From assembly GCA_016790705.1 (NCBI GenBank), contig JAEUOT010000011.1:1-64000 (forward strand): a DNA stretch of 64,000 bases, in the 5' to 3' direction. The position numbers were made by a program, and so were the translations under genes. The stretch comes from Hydrogenophaga sp. (lineage in GTDB: Bacteria > Pseudomonadota > Gammaproteobacteria > Burkholderiales > Burkholderiaceae_C). The notes under the pieces are model-generated. The model saw nothing but the letters and a program-made list of their open reading frames with translations, searched no databases and was not told the origin of the DNA. Shown here piece after piece: positions 26,196 through 34,033 of this stretch; position 1 is the stretch's first letter; every line of letters begins with the position of its first letter.

Positions 26196-26740
26196 TGGCT
26201 GAAAAGACATTGTTGGATGTACCGCCGCAGGTGGTCGAAGCTGTCGCTGGTGTGATCCGCCAAGCACGAGCGCTGGGGAAGACTGCCCCGGCTGTACTGG
26301 ATGCTTCGCACCGGGCTGCTGAGCTGCTGACCAAGGCACTGTCGGACCACCTGGTGGAGTGGCCCCCGGCGGTGCTGATGAAGGCGTCGGAGGCCTACAT
26401 GGGCGGTGTGATCGATGGCGCGGCTGCGGTGGTGCTGGAGAACCCCTACGGTGAAGGGAATCACCACCGGATCAGCTGGCGGCGACAGTGGGATGTGGAC
26501 GTCGATGCGCTGACGGCGACGCACCGCACTTCCGGTTTTTCGATGCGTTTTGAGCCGCAGCCAGGCGGTGGCTACACTGCGCACCTGGCTTGCGAGCTGC
26601 CCCCGCTGGGGCCCGAAGGTGAGCGTGCGATGGCGCAGATGTTCGGGCTGCGCCAGTTGCTCAAGGATGGGTGGGATATCTGGCACACGGTGGCCAGGAA
26701 GCAGCGGGGCAACACGATGGTCAGCGGCCCGCCCGCGTGA
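26195..26740 (+). CDS. Phage protein of unknown function
   Basis: 181 aa, TGATG overlap with the previous gene. Mixed helical and beta sequence with a central WRRQWDVDVDALTATHRTSG stretch. No recognised motif. Same operon as the PP-loop gene. Confidence 0.6.
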   Translation: MAEKTLLDVPPQVVEAVAGVIRQARALGKTAPAVLDASHRAAELLTKALSDHLVEWPPAVLMKASEAYMGGVIDGAAAVVLENPYGEGNHHRISWRRQWDVDVDALTATHRTSGFSMRFEPQPGGGYTAHLACELPPLGPEGERAMAQMFGLRQLLKDGWDIWHTVARKQRGNTMVSGPPA

Positions 26741-26825
26741 CAGCCGATGAACCGCGACGGCTCGATGGGCGGGTCCGTTGCACCTACTGTTGGGCGGCAC
26801 CCGCCCAAAGCAAAGGAGGCCAGCG

Positions 26826-27137
26826 ATGGCGATGAACAAGTGGATTCCAGAGAGCGACCCGATGGTGCTTCGCCGCGTGGGTAAGACCGGCGAGGAATGC
26901 GCCGAGCTGGCGAAGGTGTGCAGCCGCATCACGATCCAGGGTCTTGATGGCGTGGACCCGGCGACCGGCGAGAGCAACCGCCGAGCGCTGGCAAAGGAGA
27001 TCGCCGACGTGGTGGCGCAGTGCCTCGTGACCATCAAAGCGCTCGACTTGCCGCGCGAGTTCATTGATGAGCGAGTGAACGTCAAGCGCGACCAGATGGC
27101 CGAGTGGGAGGCGATGTTCTCGGCGCCCGCCGCGTGA
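26826..27137 (+). CDS. MazG-like nucleotide pyrophosphohydrolase
   Basis: 103 aa. The all-alpha NTP-pyrophosphatase pattern is visible: GKTGEECAELAKVCSR (ExxE) and ALAKEIADVVAQCLVT (ExxD). MazG-like enzymes hydrolyse (d)NTPs or alarmones and in phages may clean the nucleotide pool or blunt (p)ppGpp signalling. AAAGGAGG precedes the ATG; a GC-rich inverted repeat GGGCGGGT/ACCCGCCC (about 26767-26808) forms its leader. A terminator follows. Confidence 0.75.
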   Translation: MAMNKWIPESDPMVLRRVGKTGEECAELAKVCSRITIQGLDGVDPATGESNRRALAKEIADVVAQCLVTIKALDLPREFIDERVNVKRDQMAEWEAMFSAPAA

Positions 27138-27197
27138 CGCCCAACCACCAGGTGACCGGCGCATAGCGTCCGGTCCACGGCCCTGTTGGGCCAGACA

Positions 27198-27232
27198 GAA
27201 GGGGGGCAGATTGCCCCCCTTTTTTTGCGCCG
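27198..27232 (+). terminator. Intrinsic terminator, copy 2 of the 35-bp exact repeat
   Basis: Same sequence as 14830-14864: stem AAGGGGGGCA / TGCCCCCCTT, loop GAT, seven T, then GCGCCG. It ends the nucleic-acid module and precedes the capsid operon. Confidence 0.85.
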
Positions 27233-27279
27233 CAAACCCGCTGAGGATGCCAGTCGCGTAACTACCGCGAACAGGCATC

Positions 27280-29946
27280 ATGAAGCGCTCTCTCTTGTCC
27301 CTTGTAGCCCGTGCGTTGGCCGTGTCGGTCGGCGTTTCTGCGGCTGCTGTGCCGGGCCGGCACATCCTGCTTTCCGGCGACGATCAGACGAACAGCCCAC
27401 CCGGTACGGTGCGGTTCCTGTCGAGTCGTGTCGAGCTGGCGGAGGGTCAGCAGCAGTCTTGGATCACGTTGACCCGGACGGGCAACTTCAGCGATCCGCG
27501 CTACGGCGATTTCATGATCACGCCGACCCACCTCGCTCAGATGGTGGACAACTTCAACAAGCGGGTGCTGGGCCAGGACGTGTTCATTGACGTGAACCAC
27601 CGGCCTGCCGATGGCGCCGCTGCGAAGGTCCTGAAGCTGAGCGTGGAGAACGGCCGGCTGCGCGCCCTGGTCGAGTGGACTCCCTTTGGTATCGATGCGG
27701 TGAAGAACCGGGGCTTCGCATACCTGAGCGCTGAGTACCACGAAAACTGGAAGGACAACGAAGCGAAGAACGCCCACGGCTGTGTGCTGCTGGGGGCTGG
27801 TCTGACGCTGCGCCCGGTGATCAAGAACCTGGACCCGGTGCAACTGTCCGAGGGCGACGAAGACGCAGCGTTTCGCCTGGCGGTCTCTACCCAACTGATC
27901 AACGAACTCTCGGAGCAATCCACCATGAACTGGCTCGAACAACTGAAAGCAAAGTACGAAGCGATGGGCATCAAGGGCGAGGCCCTGACGAAGCTGCTCG
28001 CCGAAGCGAAGACCGCCTTTGATGCCGCTGGCGCCGATCAGGCGAAGGCGCTGGCGGTGATGACCACCTGGGAGGGTGTCGGCAAGGCCGTGTCCGACCA
28101 GATCAAGGCGCTGGCCGCAGCCGGCAACACCCAGCCGGTGACGATCCAGCTGGCGGCCCCTGGCCAGACCCCGGACGTGGCTGCCGAGGTGGCCCGCCTG
28201 CTGGCTGAGCGCGATGCGCAAGCGCTGGCTGGTCAGACGGCGATGGCCGCGAAGCTGAAGCTGCTGGGCGACACGATTGCCGAGGGCGACAAGACGCTGA
28301 CGCCCGAGGGCGTGAAGAAGCTGTGTGACGAGGTGGCTCCGCTGGTGACGGCTGTCACCACCGATGACCAGGTGAAGGCGCTGGCCAACCTGCAGGTGGA
28401 GAACGTGAAGAAGCTGAGCGCTGCGCACAAGCTGGTGACCCTGGGCTACAACAGCCCGAGCGGCCACGTCCACATCACCGTCGACGACTCGAACCAGATC
28501 AAGGCGCTGCAGGAACAAATTGACCGTCGCCTGGGCTACGACCGCATGAGCGAGGCCAAGCGCTTTGAAAAGACCGGCGGCAAGCTGCTGGCCGAGAACA
28601 AGGCCGCTGCCGAGGCCGCGCTGGCGCAGTTCGACCGCGACAACGCGCGCCGCCTGGCCGAAGAGCATCGCGCTCTGGCCGGTGGCGTGGGTTCGGTGAG
28701 CGACACGGCGGTGCCGGTGATCGTGGAGCGTACGGTGCTGCGTGAGGCGCTGTACAACCTGGTGAGCCTGAACTTCATGAACGTTGGCACGGTGCCGTTT
28801 GCGAACGTGATCAACGTGCCGTACAGCTACCGAGACACCACGGCCGCTGGTGTGAGCGCACTGCGCCGCTACGAGGGGCAGGGCATCCGCAACGCGGGCG
28901 TGATCCAGACGCAGGAAGAGGCCCGCCCGATCCCGCAGAAGCTGGCTTTCCGCTTCAGCTCGGAAATGCAGTTGCTGCTGAGCGCTGCGGCCATCGACTT
29001 CGATCCGGTGGCGGAGAACGTGCGCAACGTGGTGCGCATCGTGGGCGAGGACACCGAGGCACTGAACTGCAATGAGCTGGTGTTCAGCGCGGACGAGTCG
29101 GGGGCGCTGGCGTTCACCGACACGCTGACGGCGCAGTGCAACGGCACGAACAAGGTGTTCGTGACGACGAAGTTCCCGGTGGTGAAGCCTCGCAAGGTGT
29201 TCGACCTGAAAGGCCAGCAAGTGGGCGCCACGCTGAACGACCTCGTGGTGACCTTGAACGCGGTGGTGCGCCAGCCTTATGAGCTGCCGGCCGATGGCTC
29301 TGCGCTGGCGGCGGGCACCTACTACATCATGGACTGGAACCTGGGCGAGCTGCGCTTTGTGGACCAGACCGGCGCGGCCGTGACCCCGACCAACGGCTGG
29401 GTTCTGACTGTGGCCGGCTACTACAGCACCAACGTGGTGAAGTGGGATAGCGATGCGGTGGGTGGCGAGGACGTCAAGGACCGCTACGACCGCTTGCTGA
29501 CCGTGATCGGCACCCGCAAGGCTGTGCTGTCGAGCGACCGCTTCTACAGCCCGAACATGGTGCTGATGAGCGCGACGCTGGACAACGCGGTGAGCCAGGC
29601 CCGCAGTTTCGAGGCGAACGCTTCGCGCGTGGCGACCGGTCTGGCGGCTGACGGTTCGCTGGGCCAGATCAAGGCTCTGGCGACCTACAACACCTCGGCC
29701 CCGGGCCTGGTGATGGGGGACACCCGCATCCTGGTCGGCGAGCGCGGCAACAGCCGCTTCCGCATGGTCAAGCCGTTCTCGATGAACCCGCTGGAGCAAG
29801 TGCGCAACAGCAACGGCCAGTTCACCGACCAGCGCGAGGCCTTTGGCACGCAGTGGGTGATGGTGCACACCCCGACGCAGCTGAAAAACAGCCTCTCCAG
29901 CGTGGTGGTGTACAGCGCCACCGGCCGCGTGGCGCGGGCTGCGTAA
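27280..29946 (+). CDS. Fused prohead protease - scaffold - major capsid protein
   Basis: 888 aa in one uninterrupted frame. Residues ~40-200 resemble the Mu gpI-type protease (DVFIDVNHRPADGAA; AYLSAEYHENW). Residues ~216-470 are helical and Ala/Lys-rich, as expected for a scaffold. Residues ~480-888 look like a HK97-fold major capsid protein (RTVLREALYNLVSLNFMNVG; VMGDTRILVGERGNSRFRMV). An internal ATG at 27925 (MNWLEQLKAKYEAMGIKG) has GGAG nine bases before it, so a scaffold-capsid product can be made separately. Most phages encode these as separate genes. The last ORF residues, AFGTQWVMVHTPTQLKNS, are typical of capsid ends. Confidence 0.75.
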   Translation: MKRSLLSLVARALAVSVGVSAAAVPGRHILLSGDDQTNSPPGTVRFLSSRVELAEGQQQSWITLTRTGNFSDPRYGDFMITPTHLAQMVDNFNKRVLGQDVFIDVNHRPADGAAAKVLKLSVENGRLRALVEWTPFGIDAVKNRGFAYLSAEYHENWKDNEAKNAHGCVLLGAGLTLRPVIKNLDPVQLSEGDEDAAFRLAVSTQLINELSEQSTMNWLEQLKAKYEAMGIKGEALTKLLAEAKTAFDAAGADQAKALAVMTTWEGVGKAVSDQIKALAAAGNTQPVTIQLAAPGQTPDVAAEVARLLAERDAQALAGQTAMAAKLKLLGDTIAEGDKTLTPEGVKKLCDEVAPLVTAVTTDDQVKALANLQVENVKKLSAAHKLVTLGYNSPSGHVHITVDDSNQIKALQEQIDRRLGYDRMSEAKRFEKTGGKLLAENKAAAEAALAQFDRDNARRLAEEHRALAGGVGSVSDTAVPVIVERTVLREALYNLVSLNFMNVGTVPFANVINVPYSYRDTTAAGVSALRRYEGQGIRNAGVIQTQEEARPIPQKLAFRFSSEMQLLLSAAAIDFDPVAENVRNVVRIVGEDTEALNCNELVFSADESGALAFTDTLTAQCNGTNKVFVTTKFPVVKPRKVFDLKGQQVGATLNDLVVTLNAVVRQPYELPADGSALAAGTYYIMDWNLGELRFVDQTGAAVTPTNGWVLTVAGYYSTNVVKWDSDAVGGEDVKDRYDRLLTVIGTRKAVLSSDRFYSPNMVLMSATLDNAVSQARSFEANASRVATGLAADGSLGQIKALATYNTSAPGLVMGDTRILVGERGNSRFRMVKPFSMNPLEQVRNSNGQFTDQREAFGTQWVMVHTPTQLKNSLSSVVVYSATGRVARAA
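27912..27927 (+). promoter_or_regulatory. Internal ribosome site and start in the protease-capsid gene
   Basis: GGAG (27912-27915), nine bases, then ATG (27925). Similar nested starts make scaffold proteins from the protease genes of lambda (C/Nu3) and Mu (I/Z). Confidence 0.55.
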
Positions 29947-30025
29947 CCCATAACCCGAAGCCAAGAGCTGACCCCCGCCGGCCTTGCGTGCCGGCGGGCG
30001 AATGCCAGGCGAACAGGAGAACGAC

Positions 30026-30538
30026 ATGGGTTTGAAGTACATCGAGAACACGGGCCGCGACGTCATCTTTGTGGGCGGCAAGTTGATCCCCCCAGGCGAG
30101 GGCCGGGAAATTGACGAGTCGGTGCTGCCTCCCGAGCTGCAGGACAAGCAGCCGGAGCAGCTTGTCGACGCAGGCCCTTCGCTGGCGGAGCTGATCGCAG
30201 AGTTCCTGAAGGGGAACGTGAAGGAGGTCAAGGCCGGCCTGCACGATCTGACGGGCGAGGGCCTGGACCTGGTGGACACGATCGAGGGCGGAGCCGAAAC
30301 GCCGCGTTCGACGGTGCTGGAGGCCGTCAAGGCTGAGCGCATCCGCCGCGCGAACGCTGCCCTGGAAGAAGAGCAGGCGCAGAAGGACTTCGAGGCTGCG
30401 GTGGCCCTGGCCTACCAGAAGCAGTTGGACGCCCTGACGCCCGAGCAACTGGCCGCGCTGGGCGAGGACCAGAAGACCGCATTGCGCGCCCAGGCTGAGC
30501 TGGACGTGAAGGCTGCAGCCGGCAGCGCGGGGGCGTGA
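30026..30538 (+). CDS. Phage head-associated protein of unknown function
   Basis: 170 aa. N-terminal beta-type segment (GRDVIFVGGKLIPPGEGREI) then a long charged helix. AGGAG precedes the ATG. It lies between the capsid gene and the connector genes, so a capsid decoration or linker role is possible but unproven. Confidence 0.6.
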   Translation: MGLKYIENTGRDVIFVGGKLIPPGEGREIDESVLPPELQDKQPEQLVDAGPSLAELIAEFLKGNVKEVKAGLHDLTGEGLDLVDTIEGGAETPRSTVLEAVKAERIRRANAALEEEQAQKDFEAAVALAYQKQLDALTPEQLAALGEDQKTALRAQAELDVKAAAGSAGA

Positions 30539-30540
30539 GC

Positions 30541-31161
30541 ATGGGCATGGCGCTGGCGTCCCTGGTGACCGACTTGAAGGCGTCGCTGCATGACAGCGCC
30601 AAGGTCTTCACGTCGCCTGGCGATGCCGACTTTGAGCGGTTCCTGCAGCAGGCCCTGCCTGACATGCAGTTCAAGCGTCCGCTGTCTCGGCTGGCCACCG
30701 TCACGCTGTTGACGGACCAGACGCGCTACGCCATGCCTGTCTCGGACTTCGCGGCCTACAAGGTGTCGGAGTGGGCAGATCCACGCCGCGCGCCGAAGCC
30801 CTGGGAGCCTGGCTATCCGGGCCCGGTGCCGCGCATCAGCACGGAGTGGGACGGCGCTGCCTGGTGGGTGGTGATGGACCCGGCGCCGACTGCGGCGCTG
30901 CTGGCCTGCTACGGGTCTTCGCTGCGGTTCTGGTACTTCGCCCGCCACGTGCTGGGCGCGGCGGACGGTGACACGACGGTGAATGTGCTGGATCGTGGCT
31001 TGCTGCTGCTGCGCGCCCAGGTGGAAGCGCTGAAGGAGATGGCCATCCGCAATGTGACCAAGCCGGTGCAGATGCGGGACGGGCTGAGCGGTACGCCGCG
31101 CAACAGCACGCCGTCTGCCCTGGCTGAGCAGCTGCTGACCGAGTTCAGGGAGGCACGCTGA
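30541..31161 (+). CDS. Putative head-tail adaptor
   Basis: 206 aa from ATG 30541 (a GTG at 30535 overlapping the previous stop is an alternative). Starts MGMALASLVTDLKASLHDSA and is mostly helical, with WADPRRAPKPWEPGYPGP in the middle. It follows the capsid gene in the position of connector proteins (gp6-type). Call is from position and pattern. Confidence 0.5.
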   Translation: MGMALASLVTDLKASLHDSAKVFTSPGDADFERFLQQALPDMQFKRPLSRLATVTLLTDQTRYAMPVSDFAAYKVSEWADPRRAPKPWEPGYPGPVPRISTEWDGAAWWVVMDPAPTAALLACYGSSLRFWYFARHVLGAADGDTTVNVLDRGLLLLRAQVEALKEMAIRNVTKPVQMRDGLSGTPRNSTPSALAEQLLTEFREAR

Positions 31162-31700
31162 TGCTGACGCACAACGCTGATCAGGTAGCGATTTCGCTGG
31201 AGGCTCACGGCGCGCAGATGGAGCGCGAGGTGTGGGCCGAGGCGGCACGCCTGGCGCAGGAAGCGGCCCGGCGGATGCGCGAGCGTGCGCCCAAGTGGCA
31301 CACGGTGTTGGCCAACTCGATCACGGTGACGATGAGTGCGCCGAACACCTGGGAGATTCGCCCGGGGGTGGATTACGCGATCTACCGCGAGAAGGGCCAG
31401 CCCGCTGGAAAGCACCTGCCCCGGTTCTTCGACCCGGCCGCCAAGCCCATCGTGGACTGGCTGGCCAGCAAGGCGTTTGCCGGCATGCGCCGTGTGACGA
31501 AGAAGTCTCGGGCGTTCATGAACCGCGAGCTGGAGCTTCGGGACCGGTACATGGGGCTGTCGTGGCACGTGTTCCACAAGGGCCTGAAGGCGACGCCATT
31601 CGTGGAGCCGGTGGCCCGGGAAATGGATGTTGAGGTGCCGCGCCGGCTGGATGCCGTGGTGCAGCGCCTGGTGGCTCAAGCGAACGGGAGTGCCGCATGA
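31161..31700 (+). CDS. HK97 gp10-like tail/neck protein
   Basis: 179 aa. Pattern of gp10-type proteins: an amphipathic N-terminal helix (EVWAEAARLAQEAARRMRER), then APKWHTVLANSITV and YAIYREKGQPAGKHLP with a C-terminal helical PFVEPVAREM. Overlaps both neighbours by single or few bases in the head-tail joining operon. Confidence 0.65.
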   Translation: MLTHNADQVAISLEAHGAQMEREVWAEAARLAQEAARRMRERAPKWHTVLANSITVTMSAPNTWEIRPGVDYAIYREKGQPAGKHLPRFFDPAAKPIVDWLASKAFAGMRRVTKKSRAFMNRELELRDRYMGLSWHVFHKGLKATPFVEPVAREMDVEVPRRLDAVVQRLVAQANGSAA

Positions 31701-32113
31701 CGGACGCCGACGCAGCCCTGAGCGCTATCGAGTCCTCGCTGTTCGCCAAGTTGTCGACCCGCAAGGTGCAGCGGTCGTTGATTGACCCCGCCACTGCGCA
31801 GGAAGAGGAACTGCTGGCCGGCGTGGTGTGCATGGTGTCGGTGGGCGGTGGTGGGTTCGTTTCGTACCGAGGCCGCGAGGGCGAGTTGGGCCTGATCAGG
31901 CTGTCGCTGGTCGGCTTCCTGAAGGTGGCCGAGGACACGGCACAGAGCGCCATCGAGACGGCGGAGCTGAACCTGCTGAACGAGCTGCTGGGCTGGGTGC
32001 AGGACCCGAACGGGCCGGTCGGCATGACGGTTTCGCCGAAGGCGTTTCGGCAGAGCCAGCAGCTGGAACACCCCTACGGCTGGCTGGTGCTGGACGTGGA
32101 AGTCGAGTTTTAA
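31697..32113 (+). CDS. Putative tail terminator protein
   Basis: 138 aa. Alpha/beta sequence (ALSAIESSLFAKLSTRKV; GLIRLSLVGFLKVAED; WLVLDVEVEF) and position before the tail tube gene match gpU/Gp37-type tail terminators. ATGA overlap with the gp10-like gene. Confidence 0.5.
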   Translation: MTDADAALSAIESSLFAKLSTRKVQRSLIDPATAQEEELLAGVVCMVSVGGGGFVSYRGREGELGLIRLSLVGFLKVAEDTAQSAIETAELNLLNELLGWVQDPNGPVGMTVSPKAFRQSQQLEHPYGWLVLDVEVEF

Positions 32114-32123
32114 GGAGAGCCAC

Positions 32124-32312
32124 ATGGCAACGAAGAGCAAACAAACCACCGAGGCCGGCGAGGTCCGCCAGCCGATGCCGGAGCCCGAGGGCGGCTGGCC
32201 GGCGGACGAATACACCGGCCAGGCGGGCACGTTCATCCGCGACCCGTTCACCGGCAGGCGCTACCCGGAGGGCAACCCGCCCGCCGATCCAGAGCAACCG
32301 ACCGCGGACTGA
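32124..32312 (+). CDS. Small phage protein of unknown function
   Basis: 62 aa, hydrophilic, Pro/Gly/Glu-rich, low complexity (MPEPEGGWPADEYTGQAGTF). Likely disordered. AAGGAGA precedes the ATG, so it is probably translated. Role unknown. Confidence 0.55.
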   Translation: MATKSKQTTEAGEVRQPMPEPEGGWPADEYTGQAGTFIRDPFTGRRYPEGNPPADPEQPTAD

Positions 32313-32337
32313 TCCGCACAACTGAAGGAGTCCCGAC

Positions 32338-33273
32338 ATGGGCAAGAAGATGCGAAACATGCTGGTGCTGGCAGGTGTGCAGACCGCCCAAGGCACCCCC
32401 CTGGCGCTGACGGCCGGCGCGAACGCGGTGCTGTGCCGCAGCGCAGGCCCGAGCGTGATCAACGCCGAGTTCGTCAAACGCCCGCTGATTCGCGGTGCGA
32501 TGGGCAACTACGGGTCGGACCCGAACGGTATCTATCGCTCGCTGGAGCTGGAGGTGGAGCTGGCAGGGTCTGGCACCGCCGGCACAAAGCCGGGTCAAGC
32601 TGCGCTGTTGGTCGGATGCCGGATGACGGAGACGCTTACGGCAGGCACCAAGGTCGACTACCAGCCGGCGACCACGGGGGAAAAGTACCTCACGATGGAG
32701 TGCTACCTGGACGGCGTGAAGTTCAAGATGACCGACGCCATTGGCACCGTGTCGTTCGAGATGAGCCCCGGCGGCTACCCCATCGCGAAGTACAAGTTCA
32801 TCGGCGTGTACGAGATGCTGACGGACACACCAAACCCGACCGGCGCCGTGTTCACCACGCAGCTCAAGCCGCTGCTGGTCAACAAGACCAACACGCCCAC
32901 GTTCACCATCGACGCTCTGGCGTTGCCGACCAGTGCCTTCTCGCTGGACCTGGCCAACGACATTTCGTGGCGCGAGCTGATCAACTACGCCGCCCCTGAC
33001 CAGGCAGACCGCAACCCCACGGCCAGCGTCACGGTCGAGCTGGGCACGGTCGCGGCCAAGAACTGGGGCGAGACGATCAAGGCGGGCACGGCGATGCCGC
33101 TGCTGATCACGCACGGCCTGACGGCCGGAAACATCGTGAAGCTGTCGGCGCCGAAGCTGATGGTGAACGCGGAGCCGAGCTTGTCCGACGACAAGGGCAA
33201 CGCGATGTTGCAGATGAACTTAGACGTCACGCCCACCTCGGGCAACGACGAACTGACGATCACTTTCCAGTAA
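32338..33273 (+). CDS. Major tail tube protein
   Basis: 311 aa, directly upstream of the G/GT frameshift pair as in lambda-type siphoviruses, with a beta-rich sequence of the phage tail tube family (NMLVLAGVQTAQGTPLALTA; YPIAKYKFIGVYEM; LMVNAEPSLSDDKGNAMLQM). AAGGAG precedes the ATG. It builds the non-contractile tail tube. Confidence 0.7.
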   Translation: MGKKMRNMLVLAGVQTAQGTPLALTAGANAVLCRSAGPSVINAEFVKRPLIRGAMGNYGSDPNGIYRSLELEVELAGSGTAGTKPGQAALLVGCRMTETLTAGTKVDYQPATTGEKYLTMECYLDGVKFKMTDAIGTVSFEMSPGGYPIAKYKFIGVYEMLTDTPNPTGAVFTTQLKPLLVNKTNTPTFTIDALALPTSAFSLDLANDISWRELINYAAPDQADRNPTASVTVELGTVAAKNWGETIKAGTAMPLLITHGLTAGNIVKLSAPKLMVNAEPSLSDDKGNAMLQMNLDVTPTSGNDELTITFQ

Positions 33274-33286
33274 GGAGCACACACAC

Positions 33287-33619
33287 ATGGCTTTCAGTTT
33301 CAAGAAGGCGGAGGCGCCGCGTTTCGCCGCCAAGGTCGAGGTACCAGTGCCGAACGAGCGCGGTGGCCACGACAAACAGTCGTTCACCGCCTTCTTCAAG
33401 CGCACTTCGACCGATGAACTGCGCGCTATTGGCGAGCAGGGCATGACGGACGCGGACCTGATTCGGGACCGCCTGGTGGGCTGGGAGATGAAGGACGCGG
33501 AAACGAACGAAGACGTCCCGTTCACGCAAGAGACCCTGGAGGCGGTGCTGCAAATCCAGCCGTGTCCGAAGTACATCGCGCTGGCGTTCTGGCAGCACGT
33601 GTCAGGGGGAAAGTCCTAA
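33287..33619 (+). CDS. Tail assembly chaperone, short form (gpG-like)
   Basis: 110 aa. Helical acidic protein directly upstream of the tape measure gene. Near its 3' end (33607-33613) lies the slippery heptamer GGGAAAG, in the correct frame (G GGA AAG), four codons before its stop. A fraction of ribosomes would shift to -1 and make the long form. Helps assemble the tail tube around the tape measure. Confidence 0.75.
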   Translation: MAFSFKKAEAPRFAAKVEVPVPNERGGHDKQSFTAFFKRTSTDELRAIGEQGMTDADLIRDRLVGWEMKDAETNEDVPFTQETLEAVLQIQPCPKYIALAFWQHVSGGKS

Positions 33620-34032
33620 ACCTGCAGGCGCTGGCCAAGGCCTGGGCAGGGCAGGGCGCCAAGCCCAAGTCACGGCCTCTGCAGGTGGATGAGGAGGTGA
33701 TCGAGCTGATGCGCAGGGCGGGGGCCAGCGCGGAGGACCTGGAGCTGGCCAGGCAGGTGCAGGCGGTGCAGGAAGAAGCGGACCCACCGGCTGAGGTGTG
33801 GGAGGACAACTGGGACAGCTGGTTGTTCTTCATGCGGGTGGCGGCGCAGTGGGTTCGGACGGGCTGGACTGGCGTGCGAGTGGCGCTGGACTGGCCTGGG
33901 ATCGAGGTGGTGGCCAAGGCCCTGGGGTACCGGGGCAAACGGTGGCGGGGCCTGGTGGAGGACCTGCTGGTGATTCAGGCGGAGGCGTTGGCGACCTTTG
34001 CCGCGCAACAGGAACAGGAAGCGGGCGACTGA
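33607..34032 (+). CDS. Tail assembly chaperone frameshift extension (gpGT-like)
   Basis: Downstream part of the fusion made by -1 frameshifting at GGGAAAG: after codon 109 the reading frame continues VLNLQALAKAW for 139 residues to the stop at 34032, giving a 248-aa G-T fusion. There is no convincing independent ribosome site in the -1 frame. The T domain binds the tape measure protein. It shares its layout with lambda G/GT. Confidence 0.7.
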   Translation, partial: GKVLNLQALAKAWAGQGAKPKSRPLQVDEEVIELMRRAGASAEDLELARQVQAVQEEADPPAEVWEDNWDSWLFFMRVAAQWVRTGWTGVRVALDWPGIEVVAKALGYRGKRWRGLVEDLLVIQAEALATFAAQQEQEAGD

Positions 34033-34033
34033 C

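Noticed and set aside
27262-30342. Long minus-strand open frame (over 1000 codons) opposite the capsid gene
   Set aside because: It mirrors the codon pattern of the protease-capsid gene, is His/Arg/Gln-rich and has no domain or ribosome site. Same for the long minus-strand frames at 52528-55395 and 47832-50564.
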